Assembly (NCBI RefSeq): GCF_007673095.1
Contig: NZ_VDYZ01000011.1
Span: 1-64,000, forward strand
Reading direction: 5' to 3'
Source of the DNA: Corynebacterium glyciniphilum AJ 3170
Lineage (GTDB): Bacteria > Actinomycetota > Actinomycetes > Mycobacteriales > Mycobacteriaceae
Length of the DNA stretch: 64,000 bases
Shown one piece after another: positions 43,998 through 51,731 of the stretch. Position numbers and translations under genes: made by a program. Every line of letters starts with the position of its first letter. Within the stretch, counting starts at the first letter, position 1. The notes beneath the pieces are model-generated. The model ran no database searches and had not been told where the DNA came from. It worked only from the letters and a program-made list of their open reading frames with translations.

Positions 43998-44032
43998 GAT
44001 GTGTTGACAGCGTTCACATCTGGTTTTACTCT
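43998..44032 (+). promoter_or_regulatory. Promoter with TetR-type operator for the DJ-1/PfpI gene
   Basis: TTGACA (44004-44009) and TACTCT (44027-44032) with a 17-base spacer give a near-ideal promoter. The inverted repeat GATGTG-N11-CACATC (43998-44020) covers the -35 box, the place for a repressor. A related ATGTG-N9-CACAT lies at 43288-43306 before the TetR gene. Confidence 0.65.
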
Positions 44033-44125
44033 GGGATGTGCCCGGCACGGTGCCGGCGCATCGCCGACCATTGTGCCGCGGCAGGGACTCCTGCCCCCAC
44101 GTGAGACCACGAGAGGTACATCTCC

Positions 44126-44836
44126 ATGATCAACGTCCTGATGGCAGTCACCGCAGCACGGCACTGGACCCTCACCGACGGAACCGAACACCCCACCGGC
44201 TTCTGGGCCGAAGAATTCCTCGTCCCCTACGAGATCTTCACCAGCGCCGGATTCGACGTCACCGTCGCAACCCCCGGGGCCGCTACCCCGGTTGTCGATG
44301 AACTCAGCCTGGGACTCACCGGCGGCGTTCTCCCCCACACGGTCAGGAAGTTCCGTGCGAAGCTCGAGGAACTCGCCCCGGTCCTCGAGAACACCGCCGA
44401 CCTGCACGCGATCACCGAGGACGACGTCGACGGCTACGACCTGGTGTTCTACCCCGGCGGACACGGGCCGATGGAGGATCTCGCCGGCGACAAGCTCTCC
44501 GGCAAGATCCTCACCCACCGACTGGCGTCGGGACGCCCGCTGGCGCTGCTGTGCCACGCTCCGGCAGCATTGCTCGCCACCGTTGACGAGGACGGAAAGA
44601 CCCCGTTCGCCGGCAAGCACGTCACCGGACTCTCCAACCGTGAGGAGTTGATCAACTCCTTCGCGAAGAAGGCTCCCTGGCTACTCGAGGACAAGCTCAA
44701 AGAGATCGGCACCGACTACGACAAGGCGCTGATCCCGTTCCGTCCCCACGTGGTCCAGGACGGCAACCTCTTCACCGGCCAGAACCCGCAGTCGTCGAAG
44801 AGGCTCGCAGAAACGCTCGTCTCTACCCTCAGCTGA
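44126..44836 (+). CDS. DJ-1/PfpI (type 1 glutamine amidotransferase-like) protein
   Basis: A 236-residue protein of the Hsp31-like DJ-1/PfpI group: FWAEEFLVPYEIFTSAGFDVTVATPGG-like start, VFYPGGHGPMEDL with the acid residue and LLCHAPAAL with the nucleophile Cys143. Relatives act as glyoxalase III, deglycase or chaperone. It has its own promoter with an operator for the TetR protein encoded upstream. A GAGGT ribosome binding site precedes the ATG. Confidence 0.88.
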   Translation: MINVLMAVTAARHWTLTDGTEHPTGFWAEEFLVPYEIFTSAGFDVTVATPGAATPVVDELSLGLTGGVLPHTVRKFRAKLEELAPVLENTADLHAITEDDVDGYDLVFYPGGHGPMEDLAGDKLSGKILTHRLASGRPLALLCHAPAALLATVDEDGKTPFAGKHVTGLSNREELINSFAKKAPWLLEDKLKEIGTDYDKALIPFRPHVVQDGNLFTGQNPQSSKRLAETLVSTLS

Positions 44837-44870
44837 AGGCTATGCAATGGCGTAGCTTTCTGAAGGGCGG

Positions 44871-45566
44871 TCAGCCCAGCGAGAACCGGTGGACTGTGGA
44901 GGTGACCCAGCGGTTCAGCAGCTCGGGTCCGCATGTACTGAGGTCAGTTCCGAGCTGGTCGAATACCTCGGCGCTGATGGTTCCGATCAGACTCATCCAG
45001 ACATCGACGCCGGCAGCGAGGAACTGCGGCGACATCCCTGGCATGCCGAGTTCAGCTGCGGATGCCTGGAGTTTCGCCGCGAGACCAGGGGAGGGTGGGG
45101 GAGTCGGGTCTCCGACGGTCCCGTGGGCGAGGATCTCGAGGAGTGCGGCCATGACTCGTGTGCCTGGAGGCGTGGTTTCTTCCGCAGGCGCGGCGTAGCC
45201 GGGGATGGGGGTGCCGTAGATCAGCGCCCAGCGCGTCGGGTTGGCTACGGCCCAGGAACGGATGTGGTGTGCCAGGGAGCTGAGCAATGCGGACGGCTCG
45301 GTGATGTCGGCACTGTCGGTACGCGACATGGGTGTAGCGGCCTCAGCCAGGTCGTTGTAGGCGTCGATGACGAGCAGCGTCACCAGCTCGTCCCGGTTCT
45401 TCACGTGGCGGTACACGGCCGAGGACGCGACGCCGAGCCCGCGGGCGATTTCCCGGACCGAGAGGTCGGCTGCGCTGCGGGTGGCCAGTTGTTCGCGCCC
45501 GAGCCGGAGGATGCCGTCGCGCATCTCGGCGCGTGCCTGGGCGTGGGTGCGGCGTGGCTGGTTCAT
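44871..45566 (-). CDS. TetR/AcrR-family regulator
   Basis: A 231-residue TetR regulator with RDGILRLGREQLATRSAADLSVREIARGLGVASSAVYRHVKNRDELV as DNA-binding domain and a WHG-like C-terminal domain. ATG 45566 is used rather than the longer reading, which lacks a ribosome binding site. It is divergent from the epimerase gene; the repeated palindrome GAGCACTGCTC in the gap is its likely site. Confidence 0.87.
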   Translation of the reverse strand: MNQPRRTHAQARAEMRDGILRLGREQLATRSAADLSVREIARGLGVASSAVYRHVKNRDELVTLLVIDAYNDLAEAATPMSRTDSADITEPSALLSSLAHHIRSWAVANPTRWALIYGTPIPGYAAPAEETTPPGTRVMAALLEILAHGTVGDPTPPPSPGLAAKLQASAAELGMPGMSPQFLAAGVDVWMSLIGTISAEVFDQLGTDLSTCGPELLNRWVTSTVHRFSLG

Positions 45567-45608
45567 GTCGTCGAGTGTTCCACGGGATCCCGGCGGCGAC
45601 AAGAAAGT

Positions 45609-45674
45609 GAGCACTGCTCTTGATATTGGCAGCACCAGGCAGTAGCGTCAGGGTTCAAATAGAGAGCACTGATC
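45609..45674. promoter_or_regulatory. Divergent promoter with two operator copies
   Basis: GAGCACTGCTC (45609-45619, 5-base arms around one base) and GAGCACTGATC (45664-45674, one mismatch) flank a plus-strand promoter TTGATA (45620-45625), 17 bases, TAGCGT (45643-45648). One copy abuts the -35 box and the other lies just after the transcription start, the arrangement of a double-site repressor. Confidence 0.55.
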
Positions 45675-45693
45675 ACAATATGGAGGAGTCATC

Positions 45694-46647
45694 ATGCGGT
45701 ACGTCATCACCGGTGCAGGTCAGATCGGTCGCCAGCTCGCTCGGGACCTGCTCGATGCCGGGCACCATGTCACTGTCATCCGTCGTGGAACCGAGGTCGA
45801 GGACGGGGCGGAACTCATGCAGGGGGATGCCGGCGACCGCGCCCTGATCGAGCGTGCCGTCGCCGGTGACGGCGACACCGCGTCCGCGATCTTCCACTGC
45901 ATTCACACGGCCTACGATTCGACCGCGTGGCGCCGGGACCTCCCGCATCGCGAGCAGGTGGTGATGGACGTGGCGGCGGACGTCGGCATCCCCGTCGTGT
46001 TCCCGGAGTCCGTCTACGCCTTCGGTACCCGCGCCCGGGATCTCAGCGAACCACTGACGTCGGACGCCGTAGCCCCCGTCTCACCCCTGGGTGAGGTGCG
46101 CGCGGAACTCCTTGCTGCCCGACGGTCACACCCCGCCCGGACGGTGTCTGTGGTGGCGGCGGATCTCGTCGGCCCCACCGCAGAGTCGAGCTCCTCAGTC
46201 TTCCAGCTTCTGGTGTTCGGCCCGGCAGGTACCGGACGGACAGCCTGGGTGCTGGGGGACCCGGATGTGGAACGGTCGATGACGACGATCCCGGACCTCA
46301 CGTCGGCGATGGCCACCGCCGCCGAGGAGGCGGGCGTCCTCGCCACGGACGGGGACGCCGTCCTGACGGCACCGTCCACCGGTCCGTTGTCGCAGCGGGC
46401 GATGGCCGAGGACATCGCGCGGGCTGCCGGCGTCCGACGCCGACCGGTACGGAAGACGCCGTGGTGGGCGGTGCAACTGGCGGGGATCTTCTCCGCGACG
46501 ATGCGCGAGCTCCACGGCAACCGCTACCTGTGGGATGCTCCGGCGGTGATCCGCCCCGGCATCCTGCAGACCGGCTACGGAATCACGCCGGCAACCTGGG
46601 ATGACGTGGCCCACGACACCGTCGGTAGGGCACCGTCCGCAGATTAG
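45694..46647 (+). CDS. NAD-dependent epimerase/dehydratase-family protein
   Basis: A 317-residue extended SDR: MRYVITGAGQIGRQLARDLL (GxxGxxG), VFPESVYAFGT, and a C-terminal substrate part ending PGILQTGYGITPATWDDVAHDTVG. The usual YxxxK catalytic pair is not evident (the region around SVYAFG gives a Tyr only), so it may be an NmrA-like or atypical member. A GGAGGAG site precedes the ATG. Control is probably by the divergent TetR. Its end overlaps the convergent gene by 4 bases. Confidence 0.85.
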   Translation: MRYVITGAGQIGRQLARDLLDAGHHVTVIRRGTEVEDGAELMQGDAGDRALIERAVAGDGDTASAIFHCIHTAYDSTAWRRDLPHREQVVMDVAADVGIPVVFPESVYAFGTRARDLSEPLTSDAVAPVSPLGEVRAELLAARRSHPARTVSVVAADLVGPTAESSSSVFQLLVFGPAGTGRTAWVLGDPDVERSMTTIPDLTSAMATAAEEAGVLATDGDAVLTAPSTGPLSQRAMAEDIARAAGVRRRPVRKTPWWAVQLAGIFSATMRELHGNRYLWDAPAVIRPGILQTGYGITPATWDDVAHDTVGRAPSAD

Positions 46648-47444
46648 GCGGAGTCTTCGCCGGAGAGATCCTTCCAGTCACCGAGCAGCTCACGGGTCGT
46701 GTCCGCCAGTGCCGCCTGCAACAACGGACCGAAGGAGATCCGGCCGACCCCTGCGCGGGCGGCGTCGGCGAAGCTCATCGAGCCGGGAATCGCGCCCGTG
46801 CGTGGGTGGGCCGTGACGTTCACGGGAATGGAGACCTCGTCGAGGATGCGCTGCAGTGCGTCGGTGGAGGGGATCAGCACCGGGTACAGGGAGTCCGCGC
46901 CCGCGTCCTCCAGGAGCCGGAGGCGGGTCAAGGCGTCATCGAGCTTGGCCGCGTCGTCACCGTCCTTGGTGAACGCGTCCGTCCGGCCGTTGATGACCAG
47001 GTGCACGTCCTGTGCCTCGGCGGATGCGCGTACCGCACCGATGTAGGCGGCGTGCTCCTCGGGGCTGCGGTAACGGTCGTCGGAGTGGACGGTGTCCTCG
47101 ATGTTCACGCCGACGGCACCGGCGTCCAGCACCTGCTGGACGAGTTCGGCCGGCTGGAGGCCGAGCCCGGACTCGACGTCCACCGACACCGGGACACTGA
47201 CGGCGGCGGTGATCCGTCCGACGACCTGGAAGTACAGGTCAACCGGTGTGTTCTCTCCGTCGGGATAACCGAGGGAGTCGGCCACGGGGTGCGAACCGAC
47301 GGTCAGGCCGTCGAAGCCGGCGTCTTCGACGAGACGGGCGCTCCACACGTCCCACACGGTGGGGAGGACGAGGGGTGCGCTGCGGTGATGGAGGTCGAGG
47401 AGGAGTTGGGCATTCTGGCTGAGTGCAGCGGTGGTGTGCGACAT
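46644..47444 (-). CDS. Isocitrate lyase/PEP mutase-family protein
   Basis: A 266-residue beta-barrel of the PEP mutase/isocitrate lyase group: LVLPTVWDVWSARLVEDAGFDGLTVGSH, VDVESGLG and GVNIEDT supply the Mg2+/substrate-binding acids. The lyase-type KxxCGH loop is absent, so it is probably a C-C or C-P bond enzyme of the oxaloacetate hydrolase/phosphonopyruvate-like kind. ATG 47444 gives the standard N-terminus. Substrate unknown. Confidence 0.87.
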   Translation of the reverse strand: MSHTTAALSQNAQLLLDLHHRSAPLVLPTVWDVWSARLVEDAGFDGLTVGSHPVADSLGYPDGENTPVDLYFQVVGRITAAVSVPVSVDVESGLGLQPAELVQQVLDAGAVGVNIEDTVHSDDRYRSPEEHAAYIGAVRASAEAQDVHLVINGRTDAFTKDGDDAAKLDDALTRLRLLEDAGADSLYPVLIPSTDALQRILDEVSIPVNVTAHPRTGAIPGSMSFADAARAGVGRISFGPLLQAALADTTRELLGDWKDLSGEDSA

Positions 47445-47611
47445 GACGCCACGGTACGCCGATGCGGGGTGCGGGTTGAGGCTGACGGCGTTCCTCCCGG
47501 TTGCCGCCACCGGGGTCGACGGGGACAGCATCGAGGTAAACGGGGCGGAATCCGAGTCTCACGGCGCTGAGTCGGCGAACTCAACGCCGTGAGACTCGCA
47601 TTCCGCCCGGG

Positions 47612-48529
47612 TCACCGAGATCCGGTGCGTGGTGGTTCCAATTGCTCGACCCTGGCGCGGAATGCCCGGGCAGCGTTCACCGGCGGTGCCTGCAGTGCCG
47701 TTGCCACCTCGGCGCGGGCGACGTCAGTTCGCGTGGTCTGCTTCTCCTCCCACTCCCTCTTCGTCTGTTCCGAACGCCGGTGGTTCCGGATCGCGACGAC
47801 GCCGATACCGATGCCGATGAGGACAGGCACCCACACCTTGGAGTACTCGGCCAGGAACCCCACCCACCACGGAGCATCCCAGCTCGGCAGGTTGATGTCG
47901 GGCCAGGGGATCGACGGGAGATTGACGGACGGCAGGTTGATGTCCGGCCACGGAATCGAGGGGAGGTTGATCTCCCAGTCGGGGAGGTACTGGGAGAGCC
48001 ACTGCCACAACCGGCGTAGTAGCCCCACGATCAGCGGCCCCAGGACGATGACCCCCAGCGCCCACCCACCCTTGCCGATTCCACCGAGAAGCGGGTAGAG
48101 CCACCGCTTGAACGCGGAACGCTCCATCGCCTGCTGCCGTTTGGCTGCGCGCGAGCCGGCAGGGGCGTCGAGGAGGACCGGTGTGTCCCGGACGCGGACG
48201 GTGATGCTGCGGATCCAGGAGTCCGCCCAGTTGGATTCGATCTCCAGGAAAGGCTTGAGGACGGCCTCCTGGTGGCCGTATTCACCGGCGTCGGGCCACT
48301 TCTCGGGGTCGTCGAGTGTCTTCTCCGAGAGGTCGATCTTGGTGTTGCTCAGCGATTTCTTCCGCGCGATGACGGTGTCCCCGACCCGGACGAGGAGACG
48401 GGGTGAGTCTGAGGTGCTCTTCCCCTGCGGGAAATGCGGGTCCAGGGCGCGCAGCTGATTCTCCGGGCCGGTGGATACCTCGATGCGCCCGAGGGACGGG
48501 TGTGTGATGCTTCAGGTCTCTGCAGTCAT
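47612..48529 (-). pseudogene. Membrane protein gene with in-frame TGA at codon 6
   Basis: A 300-codon frame is open and clearly coding from 48511 to 47612, but no ATG, GTG or TTG lies in it before 48127. An in-frame ATG at 48529 is followed by four codons and then TGA (48512-48514). The product would have a soluble N-terminal half (SITHPSLGRIEVSTGPENQ, then LLVRVGDTVIARKKSL), two membrane segments, and between them two copies of an INLPSIPWPD repeat. Alternatives are a sequencing error, a non-standard start, or expression only from 48127. Family not recognised. Confidence 0.6.
47876..47975 (-). repeat. INLPS/IPWPD repeat in the membrane protein
   Basis: The minus strand encodes two nearly identical units of INLPSIPWPD joined by INLPSV and ending in INLPSW. 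DNA of the units is alike (GGGAGG/GGCAGG TTGATGTC-type blocks). The repeat sits between the two membrane segments, probably as a rigid extramembrane loop. Confidence 0.75.
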
Positions 48530-48569
48530 TGGGCACTGACTGTATCGCGGACGGTGACGCCCTTCAGGG

Positions 48570-48932
48570 TCATAGTAACCCCGCATTTCTCCTGTCCTCT
48601 TCGAACTTGGCGCTCGACGGGAGCCAGGTCACCGTAGCGATCTCATCCTCGCAGATGAACATGGAGACATGGTGGTCATCAAGCTCGAGTGAGTCGACCT
48701 CGAGAGTTGCCGAGTATCCCGCACGCTGAAGTTCCTCGTGCACCTTTTCCGGGGGCTGGCAGAGATCGACGCCGCAGAAAGTGTCCCCCGGGAGAATCGA
48801 GGTCAGCTCCACATCGGGGACGTCATTCCCGTAGTACGCGTAACTGATGCTCCGTAAGGTGCCCCCGACCTGCACTTCTTGGGTGGCGCTCGTGGGCCGT
48901 ATCGGTAGGTTGCATTCGAGGGTGAAGTCCAT
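48570..48932 (-). CDS. Hypothetical protein, paralogue of 49410-49751
   Basis: A 120-residue protein beginning MDFTLECNLPIRP, with EVQVGGTLRSISY, ILPGDTFCGVDLC and a C-terminal half (LELDDHHVSMFICEDEIATVTW). It aligns throughout with the protein at 49410-49751, and the 30 bases around both start codons are identical, so the pair arose by recent duplication. No signal peptide. Such tandem small proteins resemble immunity-protein arrays, but no toxin is visible here. Confidence 0.65.
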   Translation of the reverse strand: MDFTLECNLPIRPTSATQEVQVGGTLRSISYAYYGNDVPDVELTSILPGDTFCGVDLCQPPEKVHEELQRAGYSATLEVDSLELDDHHVSMFICEDEIATVTWLPSSAKFEEDRRNAGLL

Positions 48933-48942
48933 GGTCCGGACC

Positions 48943-49404
48943 TTACGGCATGGCCACGGCGGATTCGAGGAACCCGTCACGGCCCCAATAGTTGGGGTCC
49001 CACCAGGTGATGCAGTCTCCAGGGTCCACAACCACGAAATGGTCGGGGAGTGCGACGCCGTTGTATTGCGAGACCGCCTTTATTCCCTTGGCCTCCAGAC
49101 CCGTCATGAGGAGATCGGTCGTCAGACTGTCGATGTCGAGGCCGAGGAAAGTCCATCCGCTTGCATCGGGACCGTCCAACCGTACGGTGACGCACCGTCC
49201 GTCGCGGATCATGGCGGTGATCCTCTCCGGTTCTTGATCCAGGTCGCCGTTGCCATCGACCCCGGCCACGTCGATGAATGCCTCAAAATCGGAACCGAAT
49301 CTCTTCTCGTTGATGTTGATGAATTGATCGCCGCAGCGAGTAGCATTCTCGTCGATGGTTCCGCCGAGGGCGAAGGGAAGGGTGAATTCTGTGCTGAGGT
49401 CCAC
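48943..49404 (-). CDS. Hypothetical protein between two paralogues
   Basis: A 153-residue acidic protein (begins MDLSTEFTLPFALGGTIDE) with ITAMIRDGRCVTVRLDGPDASGWTFLG and a C-terminal FVVVDPGDCITWWDPNYWGRDGF. It shares the MD-x-T/S-x-E start of the neighbours and may be a distant third member. Gaps to the flanking paralogues are 10 and 5 bases, so the three are co-transcribed. Function unknown. Confidence 0.62.
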   Translation of the reverse strand: MDLSTEFTLPFALGGTIDENATRCGDQFININEKRFGSDFEAFIDVAGVDGNGDLDQEPERITAMIRDGRCVTVRLDGPDASGWTFLGLDIDSLTTDLLMTGLEAKGIKAVSQYNGVALPDHFVVVDPGDCITWWDPNYWGRDGFLESAVAMP

Positions 49405-49409
49405 GGTAT

Positions 49410-49751
49410 TTACCCCTCCGAGTTGTTTGGAGCTGGCCAGGACCAGCAGATCGAGGCGATCTCGTCCTCGAAGATGTACATCGAGATCGGGTGGTCGTTG
49501 AGGGACAAGCCCGACAACTCGAGTGTGGAGGTGTAGCCGGCCCGGTGCAAGTCCTTCTGGACCTTAATCGGGGTCGAAGACAGGTCCACACCGCACAAGC
49601 TGTCGCCCGGCAGGAGCTCGTGGACCTCGACCTCGAGCTCGCCAGTTCGGTAGTGCTGATAACTGATCTGCCGTAATGTTTCCCCGACCTGTACTTCTTC
49701 GCTGGTGTTCGGGGGCCGTATCGGCAGGTTGCACTCGAGGGTGAAGTCCAT
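49410..49751 (-). CDS. Hypothetical protein, paralogue of 48570-48932
   Basis: A 113-residue protein beginning MDFTLECNLPIRP, with EVQVGETLRQISYQHY, LLPGDSLCGVDL and LSLNDHPISMYIFEDEIASICW. It is the first of the three-gene array. Upstream, AAGGTCCGGACC directly before the ATG is repeated at the start of the paralogue. Function unknown; the longer reading to 50522 is an antisense artefact. Confidence 0.65.
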   Translation of the reverse strand: MDFTLECNLPIRPPNTSEEVQVGETLRQISYQHYRTGELEVEVHELLPGDSLCGVDLSSTPIKVQKDLHRAGYTSTLELSGLSLNDHPISMYIFEDEIASICWSWPAPNNSEG

Positions 49752-49936
49752 GGTCCGGACCTTACGGCATGTCCACGGCTTGGTCCGGTGGTGTCGGTGA
49801 TGAATTGCCGCCTCGTCCGGCTGCCAGCTGAGGCAGCACCCGTTGCTCCCCGTCGAGCAGCGTACCCCAGGCCCCCGAAGCCTGCGGGGCGTACCGGACG
49901 CCCCGGACGCGTGCGTCCCTCCCTGCGTGCGCCGCC

Positions 49937-50383
49937 CTAGCGGAAGTTTCCGGCGTGCAGTGCGTCGGCCAGCGGTGCGAGCTCCGGGACGGTGGATGCC
50001 TCGTCCAGCGCCTCCTCGAGCGTGCGGTCGTGGGTGGGACGGGCGGCGTTGAGCAGGTCGCGGCCGTCGTCGGTGAGTTCGGTGTAGATGCCGCGGCGGT
50101 CGTCGTCGCAGAGGATGCGGCGCAGCAGTCCACGGTTCTCCAGGCGGCTGACCAGCCGCGTCGTGGCGCTGGGGGAGAGGGCCGCGGCGCGGGCGAGTTG
50201 TGCCATGCGCATGTGCCAGCCGTCCTGGCGGTCCAGGGAGTCCATGACGGCGAACTCGACGACGGACAGGTCGTGGCCGTCCTTCAGTGCCCGTTCCAGG
50301 GCGGTGTCGATCGCGCCGTGCAGGGCGGCGAGCGTGCGCCATCCGCGGGTGCGGACTTCGACGGCGTCGTCGGAGATGCTCAT
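49937..50383 (-). CDS. MarR-family transcriptional regulator
   Basis: A 148-residue MarR protein: LSVVEFAVMDSLDRQDGWHMRMAQLARAAALSPSATTRLVSRLENRGLLRRILCDDDRRGIYTELTDDGRDLL is the winged helix with recognition helix and wing. It is divergent from an MFS exporter at 50501; the gap holds repeated TGCAACTRATGCA elements. It probably represses both genes and is released by a ligand of the exporter. Confidence 0.9.
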   Translation of the reverse strand: MSISDDAVEVRTRGWRTLAALHGAIDTALERALKDGHDLSVVEFAVMDSLDRQDGWHMRMAQLARAAALSPSATTRLVSRLENRGLLRRILCDDDRRGIYTELTDDGRDLLNAARPTHDRTLEEALDEASTVPELAPLADALHAGNFR

Positions 50384-50421
50384 GCGGACCACTATAGCCG
50401 ACTTGCGCGCATATCCCGCGT

Positions 50422-50474
50422 GTGCAACTATCTTCAACGTTGCGCGTGCAACTAATGCACATGCAACTGATGCA
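50422..50474. promoter_or_regulatory. MarR operator array
   Basis: The 13-mer TGCAACTRATGCA occurs twice in tandem (50447-50459, 50462-50474, 15-base period). GTGCAACTA also occurs at 50422 and 50446, and GTTGC-GCGT-GCAAC (50439-50452) is an inverted repeat. All lie in the MarR/MFS divergent gap, just before the ribosome binding site of the exporter gene. Confidence 0.6.
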
Positions 50475-50500
50475 TACGCAAGGAAAGGATGCTCCCCACC

Positions 50501-51712
50501 ATGCCCGTTGCGCTCTACGCACTGGCCCTCGGCGGATTCGGCATCGGTCTCACCGAATTCGTGATCATGGGCCTGTTGCCCGAGGTCGCCGCCGACTTCG
50601 GTGTCACCGACACCGCCGCCGGATACCTGATCTCCGGCTACGCACTCTCCGTCGCCCTCGGCGGCATCATCCTGACCGTCGCCCTGCGGGGCCTGGAACG
50701 ACGCAAGGCCCTGCTCGGCCTCCTCGTCCTGTTCGTCATCGGAAACATGATGTCCGCGCTCGCGCCCACCTATGAATTCATGCTCGCTGGACGTGTCGTC
50801 GCCGCGCTGTGCCACGGTGCCTTCTTCGGCATCGGGGCCGTCGTCGCCGCCGATCTCGTCGCTCCCGCCCGCCGCGCCGGCGCGATCTCCATCATGTTCG
50901 CGGGGCTGACCATCGCCAACGTCGCCGGTGTCCCGTTGGGGACATTCATCGGTCAGGCGTTCGGCTGGCGCGCGACCTTCTGGGCCATCACCGCGATCGG
51001 CCTGGTCGCGTTCGCGGCGCTTGCCGCTCTCGTCCCCGCCACACCGGCAACGAGTGGTTCGGTGCGTCAGGAGTTCGCGTTGTTCCGGTCCCGGCAGGTC
51101 TGGCTGTCGATGGCCGTGACCGTGCTCGGCTACGGCGGCATGTTCGGTGCCTTCACCTACATCGCCTTCACCCTGACCGAGGTCTCCGGGTTCTCGTCCT
51201 CGACGGTGCCGTGGCTGCTCGTCATCTTCGGTGTCGGCCTGTTCGTCGGCAACCTCACCGGAGGACGCGCCGCCGACCGTAACCTCGGTGCCACCCTGAT
51301 CGTCCTGCTCAGCGTGCTCACCGTGATCCTCGTCGCCTTCGCGGCGACGGCGACCAACCAGGTCGCGACCGTGATCGCCCTGGGGTTGATGGGAGGTGTC
51401 GGCTTCGCGACGGTGCCGGGTCTGCAGATGCGCATCATGAACTACGCGTCGGACGCCCCGACGTTGGCCTCGGGGGCGAACATCGCCGCCTTCAACGTCG
51501 GCAACGCCGTCGGTGCGTGGGTCTCCGGCCTCGCCCTCGCCGCCGGCTTCGGCTACACCTCCCCGCTCTGGGTCGGCGCGGCCGTCACCGTCCTCGGCCT
51601 CGTCCTGCTCATCGTCGCGACACGCCTCCGCGGCGGCGAATTCTCCGGGACGACGGCGGCCTCGACATCGACGACGGCTGCCGCCACTCCCTCTGTCCAA
51701 GCACCCGCCTGA
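50501..51712 (+). CDS. DHA1-type MFS exporter (AraJ/NepI-like)
   Basis: A 403-residue 12-TM antiporter: MPVALYALALGGFGIGLTEFVIMGLLPEVA start, LAGRVVAALCHGAFFGIGAVVAADLV and NVAGVPLGTFIGQAFGWRATFW (motif C region). It exports sugars, nucleosides or drugs by proton antiport. AAGGAAAGG precedes; ATG 50489 is also possible. It is controlled probably by the divergent MarR. The aldo/keto reductase gene follows 19 bases later. Confidence 0.88.
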   Translation: MPVALYALALGGFGIGLTEFVIMGLLPEVAADFGVTDTAAGYLISGYALSVALGGIILTVALRGLERRKALLGLLVLFVIGNMMSALAPTYEFMLAGRVVAALCHGAFFGIGAVVAADLVAPARRAGAISIMFAGLTIANVAGVPLGTFIGQAFGWRATFWAITAIGLVAFAALAALVPATPATSGSVRQEFALFRSRQVWLSMAVTVLGYGGMFGAFTYIAFTLTEVSGFSSSTVPWLLVIFGVGLFVGNLTGGRAADRNLGATLIVLLSVLTVILVAFAATATNQVATVIALGLMGGVGFATVPGLQMRIMNYASDAPTLASGANIAAFNVGNAVGAWVSGLALAAGFGYTSPLWVGAAVTVLGLVLLIVATRLRGGEFSGTTAASTSTTAAATPSVQAPA

Positions 51713-51731
51713 TTCACGAAAGAAGACAACC

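Noticed and set aside
45656-45680. GlxR site before the epimerase gene
   Set aside because: One half (TGTGA on the minus strand) fits but the other does not; the repeated GAGCACTG palindrome explains the region better.
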